In this document: in pieces, positions 1-6,200 of the stretch
How positions within the stretch are numbered: the first letter of the stretch is position 1
How the letters are laid out: each line of letters starts with the position of its first letter
IMG/VR virus record: IMGVR_UViG_3300032265_000488
Location: 1 to 22,799 of that record
DNA: 22,799 nucleotides
Reading direction: 5' to 3' (one strand)
From: a virus
The notes under the pieces: model-generated
Told to the model about the DNA's origin: nothing
The model's input: only the letters and a program-made list of their open reading frames with translations
The model's database searches: none
Program-made: the position numbers and the translations under genes

Positions 1-26
1 GGTGGGGAGGCATACACACGCACAAG

Positions 27-44
27 TGTTGTAATAGTACAACA
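27..44. other. Short inverted repeat
   Basis: A 7-bp stem (TGTTGTA / TACAACA) closes a 4-base loop ATAG. No T-tract follows on either strand, so it is not a typical terminator. It lies upstream of the first leader copy. Its role is unknown. Confidence 0.4.
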
Positions 45-82
45 GCGCATGGGTACCGAGTGTATTTTCACCATCTAAAACT

Positions 83-156
83 ATAAGTACTTCTTTATAA
101 TTTTTTGCGCGACAGATTTTTTAGATCGCTAGGACCCATTTGGGCTATATACTACT
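83..156 (+). promoter_or_regulatory. Leader copy 1 upstream of a 40-aa small gene
   Basis: This stretch shares five blocks, in the same order and nearly the same spacing, with 524-595: ATAAGTACTTC (83-93), TTTTTTGCGC (101-110), AGA (114-116), CGCTAGGACC (127-136) and GCTATATACT (144-153). An ATG follows three bases later. The first block resembles the T4 late -10 element TATAAATA with A changed to G. The last contains a TATACT hexamer but has no recognisable -35 at normal spacing. No Shine-Dalgarno sequence lies next to the ATG. Whether it acts as a late promoter with a conserved 5' UTR or in another way is inference. Confidence 0.5.
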
Positions 157-279
157 ATGTCGCCCCTATTAGAACAAGTCGCTTGGATCCTGCTTACATG
201 CATCTGCTGTGTTGCTGTAGTCCCTCCCATACATGCTCTAGGCTATTGGCTACAACGCATACTCAAGCTAGATCAATAA
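157..279 (+). CDS. Small hydrophobic protein (40 aa)
   Basis: This short frame starts with ATG three bases after the conserved GCTATATACT block of leader copy 1 and ends with TAA at 277-279, just before a hairpin. The product begins MSPLLEQVAWILLTCICC and is hydrophobic from about residue 8 to 28. It has clustered cysteines at residues 15, 17 and 18, then a short basic tail. It could be a single-pass membrane peptide. The main support is positional: the duplicated leader at 524-595 puts an ATG at the equivalent place for the better-looking gene at 596. No family is recognised. An overlapping frame from 105 runs through the hairpin and is less likely. Confidence 0.4.
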   Translation: MSPLLEQVAWILLTCICCVAVVPPIHALGYWLQRILKLDQ

Positions 280-301
280 AAAAGCCCTACGTATAGGGCT
301 T
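275..301 (-). terminator. Rho-independent terminator, minus strand
   Basis: A perfect 8-bp stem (AAGCCCTA at 282-289, TAGGGCTT at 294-301) closes a CGTA/TACG loop. On the minus strand it is followed by a T-rich tract (275-281). It would stop leftward transcription past the hydrolase gene. On the plus strand no T-tract follows. Confidence 0.65.
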
Positions 302-595
302 AAGGTTTCGGGCACGACCCGTCTAGTTAGTTAGCAGTGATCTCTACAGTCTAGTTTGGTGGATTCTCTGAGTGTAATAGCTTAGTTTGGGGCTTGTGAT
401 CTAAATATCTTATAGCATACATACAACCTCCCTATACACAGTTCAAATTCTGTGTACAAGTATTTACTAGATTACTAGATGATTACATGGTTGTTTAGAC
501 CCATTTTTATCTCATGACTTTCCATAAGTACTTCACAGGATTTTTTTGCGCTATAGAAATTTGCCCCGCTAGAACCAATTCATGCTATATACTGT
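302..595. other. Gene-poor spacer with a hairpin and leader copy 2
   Basis: I see no credible reading frame across about 300 bases. The spacer holds a 7-bp hairpin at 435-456 (TACACAG, 8-base loop, CTGTGTA) whose loop TTCAAATT superficially resembles a tRNA T-loop, and then the second leader copy at 524-595. The tetranucleotide CTAG occurs at 323, 351, 467 and 475. An untranslated RNA cannot be excluded, but nothing identifies one. Confidence 0.45.
524..595 (+). promoter_or_regulatory. Leader copy 2 upstream of the small-gene operon
   Basis: This is the second copy of the leader at 83-156: ATAAGTACTTC (524-534), TTTTTTGCGC (542-551), AGA (555-557), CGCTAGAACC (567-576) and GCTATATACT (584-593), followed after two bases by ATG at 596. 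Gaps between blocks match copy 1 to within one base, while the bases inside the gaps differ. That pattern suggests selected function rather than a very recent duplication. It probably drives or controls 596-1344. Confidence 0.55.
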
Positions 596-811
596 ATGCG
601 TCACTACTATATACTCAATCAAAACCCCCGACATTCGGATCTTGTTGGCTGGATCCGAGCTCACGGCCTGGACCATGAAATACACCTTAATCGCACACGC
701 TTTTGGGTTCCCCATGGGCCTATTCTTACAGAGTTTATCTTACGTTTCTCTGACCATTGCGGGCGGGTATTAGACTCACAGAACCTAGCTACAGGACTAG
801 ACTATGAATGA
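596..811 (+). CDS. Conserved-looking small protein (71 aa)
   Basis: The product (71 aa, starting MRHYYILNQNPRHSDLV) has a mixed composition typical of a folded protein, and its middle (RTRFWVPHGPILTEFILRF) alternates charged and hydrophobic residues. It is the first gene of a tight plus-strand run: the next ATG at 804 lies inside its last codons. The ATG follows leader copy 2 directly. No Shine-Dalgarno sequence is evident, so initiation may depend on the leader. A competing frame from 582 is less protein-like and does not fit the overlap arrangement. I know no function. It recalls small hypothetical proteins of aquatic T4-like phages, but that is an impression. Confidence 0.65.
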   Translation: MRHYYILNQNPRHSDLVGWIRAHGLDHEIHLNRTRFWVPHGPILTEFILRFSDHCGRVLDSQNLATGLDYE

Positions 812-989
812 ACTCTATAATGAAACTATCGAACGGCACGGTAAGATCTATCACTACGATCCAGACATGGACTGTTACTACTGTAGATACTCAGATGAAG
901 TAGGCCCCATCAAATGGGCATGGCTTGTGCTATGTATAGTCTTAGCCATTGCCTGTTTCTGCTTAGAGTCGCGTCCCGGATTAGTTTAA
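804..989 (+). CDS. Small single-pass membrane protein (61 aa)
   Basis: The start ATG overlaps the end of the preceding gene by 8 bases and has a good Shine-Dalgarno AGGA at 793-796 with a 7-base spacer. The first 35 residues are polar and rich in Tyr, His and acidic residues, with a Cys-x2-Cys pair at 24 and 27. Residues 36-54 (IKWAWLVLCIVLAIACFCL) form one clear membrane segment, followed by a short tail. The layout fits a type-III or tail-anchored small membrane protein with its soluble part on one side. The function is unknown. A role in host takeover, lysis control or superinfection exclusion is possible but unsupported. Confidence 0.65.
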   Translation: MNELYNETIERHGKIYHYDPDMDCYYCRYSDEVGPIKWAWLVLCIVLAIACFCLESRPGLV

Positions 990-991
990 CC

Positions 992-1198
992 ATGAACTAC
1001 TCACTTTGGCTAAGCCGTTTATTAAGCGGGTTAATCAGCGTTATACAAGCTAGTACGCTTCGTGATCGCTACTACACGCTAGAATCACGTCAAGAACTAT
1101 TTGAACTGGCCATAGAAGATATTGCTCGCATTAACGCTAATTCAGCTAATCCCAATGCACTTATTAGTGGGATTTGTAACAATCTAAGGAACTTATAA
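992..1198 (+). CDS. Small protein with amphipathic N-terminus (68 aa)
   Basis: The frame is open further upstream to 914, but the ATG at 992 lies two bases after the stop of the preceding gene and gives a sensible protein, so I choose it. The N-terminal 20 residues (MNYSLWLSRLLSGLISVIQA) could form an amphipathic or membrane-associated helix. The rest is a soluble, helix-prone sequence with acidic and Arg residues. Its TAA stop shares a base with the next ATG at 1198, so translation is probably coupled. No family is recognised. Confidence 0.6.
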   Translation: MNYSLWLSRLLSGLISVIQASTLRDRYYTLESRQELFELAIEDIARINANSANPNALISGICNNLRNL

Positions 1199-1344
1199 TG
1201 AACGATAAAGATACACAAGGATTTACTGGCTTACCAGAACAGTCAATAGCTGGACTATACTCTAGTTTCGTATTTGTAGGTGCTGTTGTTGCCTATGCAC
1301 TCATGATCATTGCGGGCATTATACTACTAGCCTACTGGCATTGA
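1198..1344 (+). CDS. Small membrane protein (48 aa)
   Basis: ATG at 1198 overlaps the preceding TAA by one base. A clear Shine-Dalgarno AAGGA at 1186-1190 sits 7 bases upstream. Translation gives 48 residues beginning MNDKDTQGFTGLPEQS, followed by one long hydrophobic stretch (about residues 22-46), and ends YWH before TGA at 1342-1344. It therefore looks like a single-pass membrane protein and the last member of the plus-strand small-gene run. The function is unknown. Confidence 0.6.
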   Translation: MNDKDTQGFTGLPEQSIAGLYSSFVFVGAVVAYALMIIAGIILLAYWH

Positions 1345-1433
1345 TTCCGGCCTTGAACTGATCAGTTACTGTAAAACACCCTAGATAACCATTAGGCCCA
1401 TAAGGTGCGCCCGCTAGCAGAACTTGCGTTTTG

Positions 1434-1512
1434 CCGCTACGCTTCGCGTAGTGTACCCTAAAAATTTTCCGCTTTGCTTCGCGAGTAAAAATTTTTGCGC
1501 TGCCGCTTTGCG
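1434..1512. repeat. GC-rich short repeats with a hairpin at the 3' end of the hydrolase gene
   Basis: Three related short units occur close together: CCGCTACGCTTCGCGTAG (1434-1451), CCGCTTTGCTTCGCGAG (1469-1485) and the shorter CCGCTTTGCG (1503-1512). The first forms a perfect 6-bp hairpin, CTACGC-TTC-GCGTAG (1437-1451), just past the minus-strand stop at 1458. The two A+T blocks AAAAATTTT (1460-1468) and AAAAATTTTT (1487-1496) lie between units. The first unit is outside the gene and the others inside, encoding its basic tail. The hairpin may stabilise or end the minus-strand transcript. No strong T-tract is present. Confidence 0.45.
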
Positions 1513-2354
1513 TTGATTAATCCGATGACCTTGCTCATCACACCGGGCACGATATTATTATGATCTAGATCTACTTGAACAGGGTGGCCGCCTGTAGGTT
1601 TATACACTGCCTTTTTCCAACGATCCAGTTCTTTCTGTTGATAAAAGTTCCAATAGTCACCTGCGGCCTGATGATCCAGCTGTTCTACTGTAGAGTACCA
1701 TCCTGCTATACTGACTGTTAGTGCGGGTCTAAGTGCCTGCATGAGTAAACAGCATTTTGCGCCCATTGAGTAGCCCACTAGTACTAGCTTGGTACTAGGA
1801 CGACTTTGATAGTATCTGCTGGCTTCGGCAACTACTGATCCTACATTAGCTTCACTAGTGGGCCCCCATACTCGACCCCCTGTAGCTTCTGCTATCTGCT
1901 CACAGGCTTGATTGCCCCTAGTACCATGGCTCATGCCCTTGAACACGCAGACAGTAAGCTCTTGACCCTGTGCTTCCATTTGATGAAATCTACTTGATTG
2001 ACCAGCATAGGGAGCCTGTAGATTATCGCCTACTGCTTCTTTGGGCTGTTTCTGCAGGGGACCGTCCCAGCCTCCTTGATAAGCATTGGCAGCTTCCGCT
2101 TCTGAACGGTTGATTAGGCGAAAGTAGGCCTTGACCGTGTTCATGTCCCAGGGTGGTTGTGGCCATCCACGGGGAATACGCTTGCTATCATACTGCTTTA
2201 GAGTCTGCTGAACTTCGGGCTCTTTGGCAAAACTCGCTTGCATTTGTGCCTTGGTTTTACCATACAGCTTGATAAACTCGGGCTCGGCTAGATCTGCAAG
2301 ATCTTGAAACAGACGTTTAAGATTAGCTTCTTTGATGATTTCTCTAATTCGCAT
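1458..2354 (-). CDS. Alpha/beta-hydrolase-like protein (298 aa)
   Basis: The C-terminal half carries a nucleophile-elbow motif, GYSMG (residues 194-198, Ser196), after a hydrophobic strand (KLVLVGYSMGAK). A late His, with Asp beside it (VDLDHNNIV, Asp264 and His265), would suit the catalytic His. The ~130-residue N-terminal region is charged and helical and starts MRIREIIKEA. It does not look like hydrolase and may be an anchoring or packaging part. The fold could be an esterase, lipase or cutinase; the substrate cannot be told. The C-terminal ~15 residues are very basic and encoded by the GC-rich repeats at 1469-1512. An ATAAATA element lies four bases before the ATG, and no Shine-Dalgarno sequence is seen. 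Confidence 0.6.
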   Translation of the reverse strand: MRIREIIKEANLKRLFQDLADLAEPEFIKLYGKTKAQMQASFAKEPEVQQTLKQYDSKRIPRGWPQPPWDMNTVKAYFRLINRSEAEAANAYQGGWDGPLQKQPKEAVGDNLQAPYAGQSSRFHQMEAQGQELTVCVFKGMSHGTRGNQACEQIAEATGGRVWGPTSEANVGSVVAEASRYYQSRPSTKLVLVGYSMGAKCCLLMQALRPALTVSIAGWYSTVEQLDHQAAGDYWNFYQQKELDRWKKAVYKPTGGHPVQVDLDHNNIVPGVMSKVIGLINAKRQRKNFYSRSKAENF

Positions 2355-2358
2355 TAGA

Positions 2359-2366
2359 TATTTATC
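2359..2366 (-). promoter_or_regulatory. ATAAATA late-promoter-like element before the hydrolase gene
   Basis: The minus strand reads GATAAATA, four bases upstream of the ATG at 2354. It matches the core of the T4 late -10 element (TATAAATA) in 7 of 8 positions. The distance to the ATG is very short for a promoter with a normal leader, so chance or a leaderless start are both possible. Confidence 0.3.
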
Positions 2367-2398
2367 GGCAAATAATATTCTCTAGGTCAGAAATATCT

Positions 2399-2408
2399 AA
2401 TAAGTACT
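2399..2408 (+). promoter_or_regulatory. AATAAGTACT late-promoter-like element before the 2OG oxygenase
   Basis: The same ATAAGTACT core as in the two leaders at 83 and 524 sits 23 bases upstream of the ATG at 2432. A Shine-Dalgarno GAGGA at 2423-2427 follows. The spacing suits a late-type -10 element with a short leader. Confidence 0.4.
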
Positions 2409-2431
2409 AGAGCAAAAAACACGAGGATCCC

Positions 2432-3004
2432 ATGTATCTAACCAGCAGACTAGTACGAGCACCCATAATACTCACTCGGCAAGAGCGAGCTATCATAGAT
2501 CGTGATGTGCTATCAGCGGTCATGCCCTGGTATGCTAATGATCATACAGTGGGCCTAGCTACGCATCCCGAACAGGCGGTTAATGCCACAGACATTCCCT
2601 ATATGTTTCATTATCTTATGATACGCACAGTTAATCCCGAACATGAAGGACTTGTAGTAGATCCCGGACTTTATGAGTTTTTTAAAAACATATTTGCTCG
2701 TTGGGCCGCTGCCAATGCTGTACCTTGGACCAAGATCTATAGGGCCAGCCTTAATATGAGTTTTTCAACTGATGCTGAGTTTAGTCTACCGCATGTGGAT
2801 CATACATTTCCACATTGGAACTGGATATGGTATCTGGACACTATTCCCAACACTCCCACAGTGCTATGGGACGATAACTGGCAGATAACAGATGAAATTG
2901 ACTGTGTTGAAGATCAGTGTGTGGCCTTTACTCAACGTCAGCATGCTTGGCGCTATGCTCCGGGATTTTACCGTCGGAGACTAGTGGTCTTTACCTTTAT
3001 CTAA
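2432..3004 (+). CDS. 2OG-Fe(II) oxygenase-like protein (190 aa)
   Basis: The C-terminal half has the double-stranded beta-helix signature: HVD (His121, Asp123) for iron, a distal His (His171 in RQHAWRY) about 48 residues on, and Arg residues (181-183) followed by the hydrophobic strand LVVFTFI, suited to bind the 2-oxoglutarate carboxylate. Proteins of this kind hydroxylate a protein, nucleic acid or small molecule, but the substrate is unknown. Trp-rich stretches (HWNWIWYL) flank the site. The start has a good Shine-Dalgarno sequence. Its end overlaps that of the convergent gene at 3001-3237 by four bases. It is the most divergent of the three oxygenases here. Confidence 0.65.
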   Translation: MYLTSRLVRAPIILTRQERAIIDRDVLSAVMPWYANDHTVGLATHPEQAVNATDIPYMFHYLMIRTVNPEHEGLVVDPGLYEFFKNIFARWAAANAVPWTKIYRASLNMSFSTDAEFSLPHVDHTFPHWNWIWYLDTIPNTPTVLWDDNWQITDEIDCVEDQCVAFTQRQHAWRYAPGFYRRRLVVFTFI

Positions 3005-3237
3005 CTCCACGCCAAGAGGAATAAACTGCGGTGTTTGTCGTATTTAAATGCCACTGACACATCATAGCACTCCAGGGCCCAATGCCATGCCCAACGTTGA
3101 TATTTAGATCCCACATAGCCCGTGAGCCACTGTTCTACTTCTTCTACACCCGAGACCCAATCTACTTGTCCGGCAAGTCCGGGCCAGTGTACATTAGCCA
3201 CATATTGAAAGTCATGTAGGTCTGGAAAATAATCCAC
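3001..3237 (-). CDS. Small conserved-looking protein (78 aa)
   Basis: The start codon is GTG with a strong Shine-Dalgarno GGAG six bases upstream, which lifts it above chance. The product is rich in Trp (WVSGVEEVEQWL, YQRWAWHWALE) and ends in the hydrophobic run SLFLLAWS. It resembles small hypothetical proteins seen in aquatic phages, judging only by general pattern. Its start lies just after the T-tract of the terminator at 3248-3280, so it would need readthrough or its own promoter. The stop overlaps the convergent gene by four bases. Confidence 0.6.
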   Translation of the reverse strand: MDYFPDLHDFQYVANVHWPGLAGQVDWVSGVEEVEQWLTGYVGSKYQRWAWHWALECYDVSVAFKYDKHRSLFLLAWS

Positions 3238-3247
3238 TTGCTACTCC

Positions 3248-3280
3248 AAAAAAAAGCACTCCGAAGAGTGCTTTTTGTTT
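3248..3280. terminator. Bidirectional rho-independent terminator
   Basis: The stem AGCACTC (3255-3261) pairs with GAGTGCT (3266-3272), extended by A/T pairs. On the minus strand the loop is TTCG closed by C-G, the extra-stable UUCG tetraloop, and a run of eight T follows. On the plus strand TTTTTGTTTTTTT follows. It ends the structural-gene transcript coming from the right and could also stop the plus-strand oxygenase transcript. Confidence 0.85.
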
Positions 3281-3285
3281 TTTTG

Positions 3286-6200
3286 TTAGGCTTGTGCTTC
3301 ACCCCAACGTAGAACCAAGTTGGCCAACACTGGCGCACCCTGTGTCAAGTACACGTTGATGAATAGTACGTCTGGACCGTTGGGGAATGTACCACGTCCA
3401 CCGATTGGCGTGTTGGTCAATTCCTTAAATGGTGTTAGATCTAATGAGTCCTTGTTAGCTGGCGAACTAATAAACGAGAATACAGTTTCGCCTGGTATAG
3501 CATAAGTTGAACGACTAACTGTGATTATACTACCTGCTTGAACAGTACTAGTCAATGCTTGGTTAATCTGTATAAAGCTAGCACTAGCACCGGTTGGTGT
3601 GTTGCTGAATGTTTGGTTAACAGCGTATGTACCTGCACCACCTATAGTACCACCTAACTGTGCAACAATATATGTACCAGCTGTTACTGAACCACCTGTT
3701 AACTGCATACCTGTTTGAATTGTACCAGTTACTGATGTTGGAGCAAATGTATACAGAGTAGCTGTCATTGTGGTCAAACTTTGCTGACTACCCACTGACT
3801 GTGTTTGGCTTACAGTAAATGAGCTTGGAGCTGTTGTAGCTGAACCAGTTAAGATTGCAGTGATAAATGTACCAGCGGCAACACCGTTACCAGTGATCAT
3901 AGCACCTACTGCGAATCCAGTAGTACCACCTGATGATGGAGCAAACAAGTACAGTGTAGTACCACTGATATAAGCACCGTTAGTTACTGTACCAGCAGTG
4001 TTGGCTGTTACTACTGAACCGGTAAATGTTGCCGAAGCTGTAGTAGCGGCAGTTACTTTGGTTAATCCCAAGAAACCAGTGCTGGTTGCGCTACTTACGT
4101 CATCACCTACTTGTATACCGCTAATTGAACTAACTGGTAATGCAGTTGAACCAGTTTGGATAGCAATGTTAGCTGTTGGGCTTTGGGTGTTATTATTAGC
4201 AAATGTTACACTAGTACCGGCAGCAATTTGGCTAAAGCTAGGCTGGCCAGTTTGTAGTGCTGTTGAGTTCAATGAGTTCCAAGTAATGTTAGACACGTTA
4301 CTTGGATAGTTACTTGGATTTAAAATACCTTCAATAACCACAGCTGAGTTAGTATTAGATGAGCCGCCAACTGTAATCTCAATTGTCTGTAACAACAACT
4401 GCGCACGATTAATCAAGTCACGAACACCTAAATCGCCTACAATAGCGTTCGACACGCTTGGTGCTAGACGAATAGCAAACGCTGTAGTTTTACGAGTACT
4501 AATACTGGTGTTAATACTTTGATAGTTAAAGATGTAACCACGATCACTATCAAAACCACCGTCTTGTAAGAACGCTGAACCCCAATGGCTAATACTTGGA
4601 GTAGCTGTTTGACCAACAAGTATAATACCAGTGCTTGCGGCATGTCCAGCAGCCGCTCCTGATGTGAACAAACGTGTTGTTCCACTTACGTAGACTGGCA
4701 AACTAACACCACGGCTAACGCCTGTTAGTGTTCCAGCACGGATAGTTTGATTTGTATTGTCTTGTGATAGTGTGCTGACAGTTTTACCTGTATAGCTGAT
4801 CAATTCATTTTCAACGTAGCAGTACGCTGGATATGTCGCACTTGGTGTTGGGAAATAGGTAACATCAGTTAGACTTAAGAAGTTGTCACCTACTAGGGCG
4901 GCACTACTTAGGCTAGTACGAGCGGCTTCATTAACCACTTCATAACGAACAGGCTGGTTACCAGAACGCATGTAAGCTTCTGTGTTCAAGTTGTTACCAC
5001 GTAGGCGATGCACAGTTAGGTACTTGCCGTCTGGACCACGTAGCATCCAGTCAACAAATCCCGCACCGTACCATGTCCACTGTAAACCAATCATCTGCAT
5101 CTTGTTAACAATGATATTATAGCCACTTGGATTAAATGCATTACCTGAACCATCACAACGATCCACGTTCCATTGGCTTTGTGGTACTAGGCGATCAACA
5201 GTCTTGACCATCTTAACACCGCTGCCAGCTACTGAGCCACGATAGTCTGGAGTTACATAAATTTGTGTATCACTTGTTACTGTAGTAACCACGTGTGTCA
5301 TACCTTTAATAACCACACGATCACCTGCGATCAATTGGCTAGTAAAACGACTATTTGATCCTGTTACTAGGTTTGAATCCGGATTTACTGTTACTGTACC
5401 GGCAAGCTGGAATGTTGAACTGCGACGTCCCACTGCCATGGCCTGACCGTCCCACTGCCAAAATTGGCCGTTTTGTTCGTCAAATGTACCAGCACGTACT
5501 GTAGCACCCCACCATCCGATGATCTGCATAGTACATGGGCTAGCAATAGCACCCGTTGTTGTCGCTAGTGCATAGGTGACCGGAACAATTAGTTTACGTT
5601 CGTCAATGATCGCACCAACAGTGTAAACACCGTTGAAACCGCTGGTTGTAACACCGATAATGTTAACCTGAGCACCTGGTTGACAACCGTGATCAGTGTC
5701 GTCTGTTTCAATAGTAATACCTGGAGTAAATGTTATAGTAGTACTAGCACTGATAGTAGATAGTGTGGCAATACTGATTGTTAAACTAGTTGAACCACCG
5801 CCAGAAACAATATAGCTACCTACGGCAATACCTGTACCGCTAATTAACATACCGTTAATAGCGTTAGTTCCGCTAGTAACAGTAATTACTGTTGAACCTG
5901 TACTGATCGTACCAGTTGATGTTGTTGTATAAGTTGTAGTTGTAGCATTAGTTGCCGCAATTGAACGAATATCATAGTTAGGAGCAAATAGTGCACCGGT
6001 ATTATAGTTAATAGCCTTACCAGATTGATAACGGATATATTTCTTACTCATACGTACTGCCATTGAACCATGAGTTGGTCCACCGGTGCCTAGCATTACA
6101 CCACCGTCGAATGGTCTATGCTGATAAAAAGCATCTGGGCGTGAGTAAATCACACCAGTTGGTGTGCCTGAAATTTGCCCGCTTGCACGAGCTGTGTAGG

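Noticed and set aside
125-153. Sigma70 promoter in the duplicated leader
   Set aside because: A TATACT is present but no -35 hexamer occurs at 16-18 bases in either copy, so I describe it only as a leader.
105-296. 63-aa plus-strand frame
   Set aside because: It runs through the terminator at 275-301 and has poor protein composition; the 40-aa frame at 157-279 fits the leader better.
435-456. tRNA-like T-arm (TTCAAAT in a hairpin loop)
   Set aside because: The loop has 8 bases, and no matching acceptor stem, D-arm or anticodon arm is present upstream.
582-773. 63-aa plus-strand frame
   Set aside because: It overlaps 596-811 in another frame, begins inside the leader and breaks the overlap arrangement with the gene at 804.
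914-991. N-terminal extension of the 992 gene
   Set aside because: It overlaps the 804-989 gene; an ATG two bases after that stop gives a better start.
3998-4309. Plus-strand frame within the large structural gene
   Set aside because: It is the antisense of Thr/Ser/Ala/Val repeat codons, which are stop-poor on the other strand.
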